A DNA stretch of 9,337 bases from Myxococcales bacterium (GTDB lineage Bacteria; Myxococcota; Myxococcia; Myxococcales; Anaeromyxobacteraceae), in the NCBI GenBank assembly GCA_021784995.1, contig JAJYHA010000217.1, positions 1 to 9,337 on the forward strand, given 5' to 3'. The position numbers were made by a program, and so were the translations under genes. Below, piece by piece: positions 1 to 5,333 of the stretch. The notes beneath the pieces were generated by a model. The model was given only the letters and a program-made list of their open reading frames with translations, had not been told where the DNA came from and made no database searches. Each line of letters begins with the position of its first letter. Within the stretch, counting starts at the first letter, position 1.

Positions 1-98
1 CGGTCGGCGTCGACGACGGGCACACCGCGGGCGCGCAGCTCCGCCGCGAAGGAGCTCTTCCCGCTGGCGATCCCGCCCGTGAGGCCGACGACGCGCAT
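1..98 (-). CDS. coaE: Dephospho-CoA kinase, N-terminal part (cut by window edge)
   Basis: Only the first 32 codons are present, reading leftward from an ATG at 98; the gene continues beyond position 1. The product would phosphorylate the ribose 3'-hydroxyl of dephospho-CoA with ATP, the last step of coenzyme A synthesis in the cytoplasm. The sequence opens MRVVGLTGGIASGKS, so the Walker A loop GGIASGKS sits at residues 8-15, and VVDAD follows at about 28-32. The early glycine-rich P-loop followed by a (V/I)DAD segment is the usual start of CoaE. It is divergent from engB, with 43 bp between start codons and a perfect TATAAT on its own strand at 126-131. No clear Shine-Dalgarno sequence precedes the ATG. 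Other P-loop kinases are less likely, but two thirds or more of the protein cannot be seen. Confidence 0.9.
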   Translation of the reverse strand, partial: MRVVGLTGGIASGKSSFAAELRARGVPVVDAD

Positions 99-125
99 GG
101 AGCCCGGACTTCGGCCGGGCGCCGG

Positions 126-131
126 ATTATA
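126..131 (-). promoter_or_regulatory. -10 box of the coaE promoter (TATAAT)
   Basis: Read on the minus strand, these bases are TATAAT, a perfect sigma-70 -10 hexamer in otherwise G/C-dominated DNA. Transcription would start near 119, giving coaE a leader of roughly 20 nt. No good -35 is visible at 16-18 bp spacing. The box overlaps the engB -10 on the opposite strand by four bases. Confidence 0.55.
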
Positions 132-133
132 GT
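128..133 (+). promoter_or_regulatory. -10 box of the engB promoter (TATAGT)
   Basis: TATAGT matches the TATAAT consensus at five of six positions. A weak -35 (CGGACT, 105-110) lies 17 bp upstream. The box ends only 8 bp before the engB GTG at 142, so a start point about 7 nt downstream of the box would give a leader of zero to two nucleotides. No Shine-Dalgarno sequence lies before the GTG, which fits leaderless translation. Confidence 0.5.
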
Positions 134-141
134 GCGGCGGC

Positions 142-822
142 GTGGCGAAAGTGGTCGCGGCGGAGTTCCTCAAGACGGCGACGCGGCGCGCCGAGTGGCC
201 GGCGGAGCGCCTCCCGGAGGTGGCCTTCGTCGGCCGCAGCAACGTCGGCAAGTCCTCCATGCTCAACGCGCTCGTGCGCAGGCCCGGGCTGGCGCGCGTC
301 TCGGGGACGCCCGGCCGGACGCAGGCGCTCCAGTTCTTCCGCGTCCTGCGCCAGGACTCGCCGGCGGCGCGGCCGCGACCGCTGCGGCTCTGCGACCTGC
401 CCGGTTACGGGTTCGCCCGGGTGTCACGGCAGGAGCGCGAGCGCTGGGCGGCCATGATCGAGGAGTACCTGCAGGACCGCCGCGACCTGGCGGCGGTGGT
501 GCTCATCGTGGACGCGCGCCACGAGCCGACGGGGAGCGACGGGGAGGCGCTGGCGTTCCTGGCGGCGCACGGGCGGCGCGTGCTGGTCGCGGCGACCAAG
601 ATCGACAAGCTGCCCAGGGCCCGGCGGTTCGGCGCGGTCCGCGCGATCGCGCAGGCGCTGGGCCTGGCCACGGACGACGTGGTGGCCTTCTCCGCCGTGG
701 AGGGGACCGGCGCCGACGCGCTCTGGGCGCGCATCGCCTCGCTGATCCGGGAGGATCTCCCGCCGGAGGGCGAGGGGCGGCGCGACGCCGCGGATGGGCA
801 GGGCGGGCTGCCCGCCCGGTGA
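142..822 (+). CDS. engB: EngB/YihA/YsxC-family ribosome biogenesis GTPase
   Basis: This is a 226-residue TRAFAC-class GTPase of the EngB (YihA/YsxC) group, a cytoplasmic protein needed for late assembly of the large ribosomal subunit. All G motifs are visible: G1 GRSNVGKSS at 31-39, G2 TPGRTQ at 56-61, G3 DLPGYG at 85-90, G4 TKID at 152-155 and G5 SAVEG at 184-188. The GRSNVGKSS and DLPGYGFA forms are typical of EngB and separate it from Era or EngA. The length is slightly above the usual 195-210, owing to a polar tail of about 20 residues. The GTG at 142 is chosen because it gives MAKVVAAEFL, the expected N-terminus, and no in-frame alternative lies between it and the promoter. It diverges from coaE and converges on greB. 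The family is usually essential. Confidence 0.96.
   Translation: MAKVVAAEFLKTATRRAEWPAERLPEVAFVGRSNVGKSSMLNALVRRPGLARVSGTPGRTQALQFFRVLRQDSPAARPRPLRLCDLPGYGFARVSRQERERWAAMIEEYLQDRRDLAAVVLIVDARHEPTGSDGEALAFLAAHGRRVLVAATKIDKLPRARRFGAVRAIAQALGLATDDVVAFSAVEGTGADALWARIASLIREDLPPEGEGRRDAADGQGGLPAR
801..817. terminator. GC hairpin at the end of engB, between convergent genes
   Basis: GGGCGGG (801-807), a 3-nt loop, then CCCGCCC (811-817) form a perfect 7-bp stem ending two bases before the engB TGA. It also lies 44 bp beyond the greB stop on the other strand, so it could end transcripts from both sides. There is no T tract on either strand, so intrinsic termination is unproven. Because it overlaps coding sequence, the match could partly reflect composition. 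Confidence 0.35.
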
Positions 823-860
823 GCGCGCCACGGATCCGGAGGGGGGAGGGGTGGCGTCCG

Positions 861-1364
861 TCAGCGGGTGGCCTGTGTCCAGCGCACCTCCAGCACCGTG
901 ACCACCACCGTGCCGGCCGGTCTCCGGACGCGCGCCAGATCCCCCTCCGCCTTGCCGAGGAGGGCTCTCCCCAGCGGCGCCTCCACGCTGACCAGGCCCG
1001 ACGCGGCGTCGGCCTCGTCGGGACCCACCAGCCGGTAGGTCCGCTCCCCGCCCTCCGCGTCCTCGACCACCACCCAGGCGCCGAAGTAGGCCCGGCCGCT
1101 CGGGTGCGGCCGGGGCTGCACCACCGTCAGCTCGTCCATCCGCTCGCTGAGGAAGCGCAGGCGGCGATCCAGCTCGCGCAGCTTGCGCTTGCCGTAGATG
1201 TACTCCGCGTTCTCGCTCCGATCGCCGAGGGCGGCGGCCGCCTCCACCTCCGCCACGACGCGAGGCCGGAGCTCCGTCCAGATGCGCTCGTGCTCGGCGG
1301 CGATCCTGCGGAAGCCCTCCGGGGTGATGTAACGCGGCGTCCGCGCCGGCTCGCGAGGCTTCAT
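861..1364 (-). CDS. greB: GreB-type transcript cleavage factor
   Basis: A 167-residue protein of the GreA/GreB family, which inserts its coiled coil into the secondary channel of backtracked RNA polymerase and stimulates cleavage of the nascent RNA 3' end. The coiled-coil tip reads GDRSENAEYIYGKRKLRELD (47-66); D48 and E51 match the two acidic tip residues that help bind the catalytic magnesium. The form AEYIYGKR, followed by LDRRLRFL, is characteristic of GreB rather than GreA. The C-terminal FKBP-like domain carries the usual APLGRALLGKAEGD stretch near 129-142. The ATG at 1364 gives the standard length. The gene converges with engB (38-bp gap) and diverges from metF (26-bp gap). No Shine-Dalgarno sequence is seen upstream. 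A GreA label cannot be excluded but is less likely. Confidence 0.93.
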   Translation of the reverse strand: MKPREPARTPRYITPEGFRRIAAEHERIWTELRPRVVAEVEAAAALGDRSENAEYIYGKRKLRELDRRLRFLSERMDELTVVQPRPHPSGRAYFGAWVVVEDAEGGERTYRLVGPDEADAASGLVSVEAPLGRALLGKAEGDLARVRRPAGTVVVTVLEVRWTQATR

Positions 1365-1373
1365 GACGGGAGA

Positions 1374-1401
1374 ATGGTAACCTGCGCGCCGTGAAGGTCA
1401 C
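1374..1401 (-). promoter_or_regulatory. Possible greB promoter inside the metF start region
   Basis: On the minus strand, GTGACC (1396-1401) and TACCAT (1374-1379) are separated by 16 bp, each matching four of six consensus positions. Transcription would begin near 1367, only a few bases before the greB ATG at 1364. The -35 would lie inside metF codons. This is a weak motif match, and the short divergent gap leaves few other places for a promoter. Confidence 0.25.
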
Positions 1402-2296
1402 CGACATCTTGCGGTTCGCGCGCGAGCGGGGCGAGCCGATCTTCTCCTTCGAGTTCTTCCCGCCCCGGACGGACGACGGCGTTCGCCAGCTCTTCGAGAC
1501 GGTGGAGGCGCTGCGGCCCCTGGGCCCCGCCTTCGTCTCGGTCACCTACGGCGCGGGCGGCTCGACGCGCCAGCGGACCCTGGAGCTCGTCACGCGGCTC
1601 AAGCGCGAGACCGAGGTGGAGGCGATGGCGCACGTGACCTGCGCCGGCGCCTCGCGGGCCGAGCTGGCGGAGGTCCTGGACGAGATCGCCGGGGCGGGCA
1701 TCCACAACGTGCTCGCGCTCCGGGGCGATCCCCCCCGCGGCCAGGCCTCGTTCGAGCCGCACCCGGAGGGCTTCCGGCACGCGAGCGAGCTGGTGCAGTT
1801 CATCCGCGGCGAGGGCCGCCGCTGGAGCTTCTGCGTCGGGGCGGCCGCCTACCCCGAGGGGCACGTCGAGACGCCCGACCTGACGCGCGACCTGGGCCAC
1901 CTCGTCACGAAGGTGCGCGCCGGGGCAGACTTCCTGATCACGCAGCTCTTCTTCCACAACGCGCACTACCACCGGTTCGTGGAGCGCGCGCGGGCGGCCG
2001 GCATCGAGGTCCCGATCGTGCCCGGGATCATGCCCTTCACGAACGTGGACCAGGTGGAGCGGTTCACGGCCCTGTGCGGCGCCCAGATCCCGCCGCCGCT
2101 GCGGGCGGCGATGGAGGTGCGGCGCCAGGATCCGGAGGCCGCGCTCCAGCTCGGCGTCGCCTTCGCGACCCTCCAGTGCGCCGAGCTGCTGCGCCGCGGC
2201 GCTCCGGGCGTCCACTTCTACACGCTGAACCGCTCCCCCTCGACGCGGGCCATCGTCGCGGCGCTGCGCTCCGCCGAGCCCTGGCGCGAGGCCTGA
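1391..2296 (+). CDS. metF: 5,10-methylenetetrahydrofolate reductase
   Basis: A 301-residue flavoprotein that reduces 5,10-methylene-THF to 5-methyl-THF with NAD(P)H, supplying the methyl group for methionine synthesis. It spans one TIM-barrel domain, the normal bacterial MetF length. Visible family motifs are FEFFPPR near 20-26 (its Glu is the catalytic general acid), VTYGAGGSTR near 50-59, LRGDPP near 109-114, AAYPEGH near 151-157, QLFF near 184-187, PGIMP near 210-214 and HFYTLNRS near the C-terminus. The GTG at 1391 is chosen because the protein begins MKVTDILR, close to the expected start, and greB lies just upstream in the other direction. No Shine-Dalgarno sequence is evident. An outer-membrane protein gene follows after 29 bp and may be co-transcribed, though the functions look unrelated. 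Confidence 0.96.
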   Translation: MKVTDILRFARERGEPIFSFEFFPPRTDDGVRQLFETVEALRPLGPAFVSVTYGAGGSTRQRTLELVTRLKRETEVEAMAHVTCAGASRAELAEVLDEIAGAGIHNVLALRGDPPRGQASFEPHPEGFRHASELVQFIRGEGRRWSFCVGAAAYPEGHVETPDLTRDLGHLVTKVRAGADFLITQLFFHNAHYHRFVERARAAGIEVPIVPGIMPFTNVDQVERFTALCGAQIPPPLRAAMEVRRQDPEAALQLGVAFATLQCAELLRRGAPGVHFYTLNRSPSTRAIVAALRSAEPWREA

Positions 2297-2325
2297 GGGC
2301 GGCCGGGCCGGTGGCGGGCGCCGCG

Positions 2326-3189
2326 ATGCTCCCGGTGGGCGTGGGCCCGCCCTCTTCGGCCGTCCGCGGCGTGCTCCTCGTCGTGGCCGCGCTGGCCGCG
2401 GTCGCGCCGGGCCGCCCCCTCGCCCTGGACCGCTTCGAGATCCAGGTCTACGACGTCGACGTGGACGCGCCGGGCCAGGTGGGGCTCGAGGTGCACCTGA
2501 ACTACGCCTTCACGGGCGCCACCCGCCCGCAATACCCGGGCGAGATCCCACCCGACCGCGTGGGCCACCTCACCCTGGAGCCGTCGGTCGGCGTCACCGA
2601 CTGGCTGGAGGCGGGCGCCTACCTCCAGTTCCTGATGGCGCCCGGGGGAGACGCCCGGTTCGCCGGCGCGAAGATCCGCGCCAAGCTGGTGGTGCCCGAG
2701 GCGGCGCAGGAGCGGCTCGGGATCCCGCTCCTCCTCGGGCTCAACCTGGAGATCGCGCACGTGCCGCAGATCGCCGAGCCGCAGCCGTGGGCGGGCGAGC
2801 TGCGCCCCATCGTCGGCTGGAAGGACGACCGGTGGCTGCTCCTCGTGAACCCGATCGTCGGGTACGGGCTCGCCGGGCCCGGCCGCTTCCGGCCGGAGTT
2901 TGAGCCGTGCGCCAAGGTCGCCTTCGACACGCTGCTCGGCTTCGCGGTGGGGGCCGAGTACTACGCCGGCCTGGGCTTCATCGGGGACGGCCTCCTGCCC
3001 CTGCACGACCAGGAGCACCTGCTCCTGGGCGTGGTCGATCTCGTGGATCCGGCGCGCCGCCGCGACGCCGCGTCCGGCTCGCCCGAGCACGCCTCGCCCT
3101 GGGAGGTGAACCTGGCGCTGGGCGGCGCGCTCACCACGGCCACCGGTCAGCGCCTCGTCGCCAAGGCGATCGTGGGGCGGTCCTTCTAG
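2326..3189 (+). CDS. Outer-membrane protein of the EIQVY type, function unknown
   Basis: A predicted 287-residue exported protein. A signal peptide is visible: a short basic start, the hydrophobic run VLLVVAALAAVAP, then a cut near LA-LDRF. The mature protein begins DRFEIQVYDVDVDAPGQVGL. The EIQVYD...APG opening, the later GVTDWLEAGAYL segment and the alternating hydrophobic strands resemble a family of proteobacterial outer-membrane proteins often named only transporter or hypothetical (recognition from memory). It ends in Phe (IVGRSF), as outer-membrane barrels often do for BAM recognition. The ATG at 2326 is preferred because it leaves a sensible signal peptide; GTGs at 2311 and 2335 are alternatives, and none has a strong ribosome site. 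It follows metF by 29 bp and is followed by a GC hairpin. The substrate or role cannot be deduced. Confidence 0.8.
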   Translation: MLPVGVGPPSSAVRGVLLVVAALAAVAPGRPLALDRFEIQVYDVDVDAPGQVGLEVHLNYAFTGATRPQYPGEIPPDRVGHLTLEPSVGVTDWLEAGAYLQFLMAPGGDARFAGAKIRAKLVVPEAAQERLGIPLLLGLNLEIAHVPQIAEPQPWAGELRPIVGWKDDRWLLLVNPIVGYGLAGPGRFRPEFEPCAKVAFDTLLGFAVGAEYYAGLGFIGDGLLPLHDQEHLLLGVVDLVDPARRRDAASGSPEHASPWEVNLALGGALTTATGQRLVAKAIVGRSF

Positions 3190-3195
3190 CGCTCC

Positions 3196-3214
3196 GCGCC
3201 GGCCGCGGCGGCGC
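3196..3214 (+). terminator. GC hairpin after the EIQVY-type protein gene
   Basis: GCGCCG (3196-3201) pairs with CGGCGC (3209-3214) across a 7-nt loop, starting 6 bp after the TAG stop. No T tract follows. It may help end transcription or protect the mRNA 3' end. Confidence 0.3.
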
Positions 3215-3227
3215 CATGTGCGGCGTG

Positions 3228-3255
3228 CGCGCACCCCCGCCCCGCGCACCCCCGC
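3228..3255. repeat. Short direct repeat of CGCGCACCCCCGC
   Basis: The 13-bp unit CGCGCACCCCCGC occurs at 3228-3240 and again at 3243-3255, a 15-bp period. It lies just upstream of the TATGAT box for the next gene. It could be paired binding sites or simple low-complexity sequence. Confidence 0.5.
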
Positions 3256-3273
3256 GCCGTCGCGTCGAGCCGG

Positions 3274-3279
3274 TATGAT
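3274..3279 (+). promoter_or_regulatory. Possible -10 box (TATGAT) for the 3310 gene
   Basis: TATGAT matches the -10 consensus at five of six positions, which is notable in this GC-rich gap. A start point near 3286 would give a leader of about 24 nt. No convincing -35 lies at 16-18 bp, so an activator could be involved; the repeats at 3228-3255 are in the right place for one. Confidence 0.35.
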
Positions 3280-3309
3280 GCGCGAGGCCCCGGCCGCCAC
3301 GCGCGCACG

Positions 3310-4140
3310 ATGAACCTCCTCCTCGCCACGACGGTGCTGCTGCTGGCGCGGGGCGCGGCGCCGCAGGTCGAGGGCTCCGTCGGGGTGGGCGGTGGGTACG
3401 ACAGCAACGTCGACCTCGCGCCCTCCTCGTCGGCCCTGAGCTCCTTCGGCACCTCCACCTTCTCCGCGTGGGCGGAGCTGGGCGCCGAGCTCGAGCTCTC
3501 GTCCGCGGCCCGGCTCTACGCTGGGGTGCGCTACGACGGCGTCCTCTGCCCCGGCGCGACCGATCTGAGCCGCAACGTCCCGGGCGGCGAGCTCTCGCTC
3601 ACCTACGACTTCACCGACTGGCTCGCCGTCAGCGCCTCCCCCGGGCTCTCCTACGCGTTCTTCGGCGATCCGGCCCGCAGCGCGCTCCAGCTCAACGTGG
3701 CCGCCGTCGCGCGCGTCAGGCCCTGGCGCTGGCTGTCGCTCCGGGCCGGTTACGCGCGGGCGCAGAGCTGGGCCTCGGCCCCGGTCTTCTCCCTGGCGCT
3801 GGATCGGCTGCTCACCAGCGCGGAGATCCGTCTCGCCCGGCGCACCTACCTCGCCGTGGGGTATGCACTCTCGTCCGGCGATCAGGTCTTCTACCGGCGG
3901 TTGAGGGCCGGCGGGGCCACCGGTGCGAGCGGGAGCCGCGGCCACGTCGGGAGCGGCGCCTTCGCGCAGCTCGAGGCCTACCAGGCCGGCGCGACCGAGG
4001 ACGAGTTCTCGATTCGCGTCGAGCAGGGTATCTGGCGCGAGCTGTACGTCGCGGCCAGCTATGCCTACACGCTGGGGAGCAGCGTGCAGGGGAGCTACAC
4101 CACGCAGTCCGGATTCGGCGCGGTGGGGTACCGCTTCTAG
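3310..4140 (+). CDS. Small outer-membrane beta-barrel protein, function unknown
   Basis: A 276-residue exported protein I do not recognise by name. The N-terminus MNLLLATTVLLLARGAA looks like a signal peptide with cleavage near residues 17-20. The mature part starts with EGSVGVGGGYDSNVDL, a GxGYDSNV opening common in outer-membrane barrels of several families. It continues as about a dozen amphipathic strands, for example RLYAGVRYDG, LSLTYDFTDWLAVS, SLRAGYARA, TYLAVGYALSS and ELYVAASYAYTLG. It ends in GYRF with a C-terminal Phe, the usual barrel recognition signal. A Gly/Ser-rich segment (GGATGASGSRGH) near residue 205 looks like a surface loop. There is one Cys and no enzymatic motif. A secreted protein gene follows after 29 bp with a strong ribosome site, suggesting an operon and possibly a shared envelope role. 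Confidence 0.78.
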   Translation: MNLLLATTVLLLARGAAPQVEGSVGVGGGYDSNVDLAPSSSALSSFGTSTFSAWAELGAELELSSAARLYAGVRYDGVLCPGATDLSRNVPGGELSLTYDFTDWLAVSASPGLSYAFFGDPARSALQLNVAAVARVRPWRWLSLRAGYARAQSWASAPVFSLALDRLLTSAEIRLARRTYLAVGYALSSGDQVFYRRLRAGGATGASGSRGHVGSGAFAQLEAYQAGATEDEFSIRVEQGIWRELYVAASYAYTLGSSVQGSYTTQSGFGAVGYRF

Positions 4141-4158
4141 CCGGATGCCGGACGGATC

Positions 4159-4164
4159 AGGAGG
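4159..4164 (+). promoter_or_regulatory. Strong ribosome binding site fixing the GTG start at 4170
   Basis: A perfect AGGAGG lies 5 nt before a GTG that opens a clean signal peptide. It decides the start against in-frame positions further upstream, which would run back inside the preceding gene. Confidence 0.8.
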
Positions 4165-4169
4165 AACCG

Positions 4170-4739
4170 GTGCTCTCGCTCTCGCTGCTGGCGCTCCTCT
4201 CGCTCCACGCCGCGCCGCCTGCGGAGGCCCTGGTCAGCGCCCGGGACTCCCTGGGCGACCTCAACGGCCTCACGGTGGTGGTCGACGTGGACGACCCGGG
4301 GCACGTCGCCTCCCTGGATCGCCGTGCGCTCGCCGCGCAGATCGAGGCCGCGCTGCGCGGTGCGGACATCCACGTGATCCGGTACGAGGGCACCCACGCT
4401 GCGAACCCGGCCGTCACGCCGGGCGAGGAGGGGCAGCTCAAGCTCGAGCTCCTCGTGGTCCAGGGCACGGCGGGCGCCGACCCGCTGGCGGTCGTCCGGT
4501 ACGAGCTCGGGGCCTCCCAGTGGGCGCGGCTGGAGGGGGATCCCCGCTCGGTCGCGTTCGCACGGACCTGGGGCCAGGGCGGGGTGGTCGCGGCCCCGGC
4601 CTCCCAGGCGCCCACGCTGGTGCGGAGGGCGCTCTCGGAGGCGCTGGAGCAGTTCCGCCGCGAGTACGCGGCCGCGCGCGCCTCCTGGCTGGCCCGGGAG
4701 CGTGTCCGGGCCGTGGAGGAGCCACGGCCTGCGCGCTGA
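4170..4739 (+). CDS. Secreted or periplasmic protein of unknown function
   Basis: A 189-residue protein with a short signal peptide, MLSLSLLALLSLHAAPPAEA, probably cut near residue 20. No lipobox Cys is present, so the mature protein is likely periplasmic. The body alternates strands and helices: LNGLTVVVDV (31-40), a helix through ALAAQIEAALRGADI (53-67), LKLELLVVQG, LAVVRYELGASQWARL, FARTWGQGGV (130-139) and a basic C-terminal helix, LVRRALSEALEQFRREYAAA. This order (LxGL-VVV, GADIHV, a beta sheet, then TWxxGG and a terminal F-x-x-x-Y helix) resembles conserved hypothetical exported proteins I have seen in other bacteria, but no function is known to me. It sits 29 bp after a barrel gene and is followed by a strong hairpin, so the two probably form a two-gene unit. 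Confidence 0.78.
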   Translation: MLSLSLLALLSLHAAPPAEALVSARDSLGDLNGLTVVVDVDDPGHVASLDRRALAAQIEAALRGADIHVIRYEGTHAANPAVTPGEEGQLKLELLVVQGTAGADPLAVVRYELGASQWARLEGDPRSVAFARTWGQGGVVAAPASQAPTLVRRALSEALEQFRREYAAARASWLARERVRAVEEPRPAR

Positions 4740-4751
4740 TCTCCCCGCCGA

Positions 4752-4782
4752 GCCGCTCCGGATCGGGTGCCTCCGAAGCGGC
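4752..4782 (+). terminator. Long hairpin 12 bp after the secreted-protein gene
   Basis: Bases 4752-4762 pair with 4772-4782 across a 9-nt loop. Ten of the eleven positions pair, with one C/A mismatch (4758/4776). Position just after the TGA at 4737-4739 suggests a transcription end signal, although no T tract follows. It is the most extensive hairpin I found in the window. Confidence 0.45.
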
Positions 4783-4875
4783 CTGGGGGCGACGGGCGCG
4801 TGCGGGCGCCAGGATCCGGCGCAGGATGCCGGCATGCGCGTGAACGTGGCCCGCGGGCGAGGCGGGGCGCCGTAG

Positions 4876-5007
4876 GCGCAGCACCCCGCGACGATCTCGC
4901 CGCTGCACGTCATCACGCGGGAGCAGATCCTGACCACGGGGCGTGACGGCGAGCTGGGGGCGGTGTTGCAGGAACCCGACCCCTCGCTCTCGATCCTGCG
5001 CCCCTGA
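4876..5007 (+). pseudogene. Possible gene remnant in the 4740-5046 gap
   Basis: The gap of about 300 bp between the secreted-protein gene and tRNA-Glu holds no intact gene. One frame is protein-like: after an in-frame TAG at 4873-4875 it reads AQHPATISPLHVITREQI, then LTTGRDGELGAVLQEPDP, and stops at 5005-5007. The HVITREQI...TG...LGAVLQ pattern recalls the plug of TonB-dependent receptors, where a VIT-x-E-x-I segment precedes a Leu-rich helix. No plausible start codon or ribosome site opens this segment, and the same frame upstream of the TAG is not recognisable. It may be a decayed receptor fragment, or chance in open GC-rich DNA. Confidence 0.2.
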
Positions 5008-5046
5008 ACGCGAGAGGCCCACGGGCGCCGCCGACCGGGAGTGAAG

Positions 5047-5119
5047 TGACCCCACGGAGATTCGAACTCCGGTTACAGCCTTGAAAGGGCCGTGTCCTGG
5101 GCCTCTAGACGATGGGGTC
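5047..5119 (-). tRNA. tRNA-Glu (anticodon TTC)
   Basis: Read on the minus strand this folds into a full 73-nt cloverleaf. The acceptor stem is GACCCCA with TGGGGTC and discriminator A. The D arm holds GTCTAGAGGCCCAGGAC, the anticodon loop is CTTTCAA with TTC at + positions 5083-5085, and the T arm is CGGAG-TTCGAAT-CTCCG. The overall sequence closely follows bacterial tRNA-Glu. CCA is not encoded (CTT follows), so it must be added by nucleotidyltransferase. A promoter lies immediately upstream at 5129-5157. Confidence 0.97.
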
Positions 5120-5128
5120 GGGGCGGCA

Positions 5129-5157
5129 GTACTACCGAAAGGTCTCCGTCCTGTCAA
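5129..5157 (-). promoter_or_regulatory. Promoter of tRNA-Glu (TTGACA-17-TAGTAC)
   Basis: On the minus strand a perfect -35 TTGACA (5152-5157) is followed after exactly 17 bp by TAGTAC (5129-5134), which keeps the T1, A2 and A5 of the -10 consensus. The -10 ends 9 bp before the mature tRNA 5' end at 5119, so the precursor leader would be only about 0-5 nt. Confidence 0.65.
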
Positions 5158-5333
5158 AGCATCGTGGCCCTTCCGGCACGCCTTTCGACGGCCAGGCGCG
5201 CAGGGGTGGCGACGGCCCCGCCGCGGCGGCCGTCGAGCGGTCGCGGGGTGCGTACCCGAGACCTCCCGGACGCCGGCTCCGCCGGTGCGCACGTCGAGAT
5301 GGGGATGGCAGATGCGTTGCATCCCGCGACCTC

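Noticed and set aside
132..1394. Long plus-strand open frame across engB and antisense to greB
   Set aside because: It is a shadow in GC-rich DNA: the product is Arg/Gly/Ala low-complexity and engB and greB have full family motifs in other frames.
2218..3945. 575-codon minus-strand frame opposite both outer-membrane protein genes
   Set aside because: Arg/Gly/Pro/Glu-rich with no motif; the plus-strand frames have signal peptides and beta-strand patterns.
5112..5333. N-terminal extension of the EEP lipoprotein back to an ATG at 5112
   Set aside because: That start lies inside tRNA-Glu and the added residues are low-complexity; the GTG at 5334 gives a proper lipoprotein signal.
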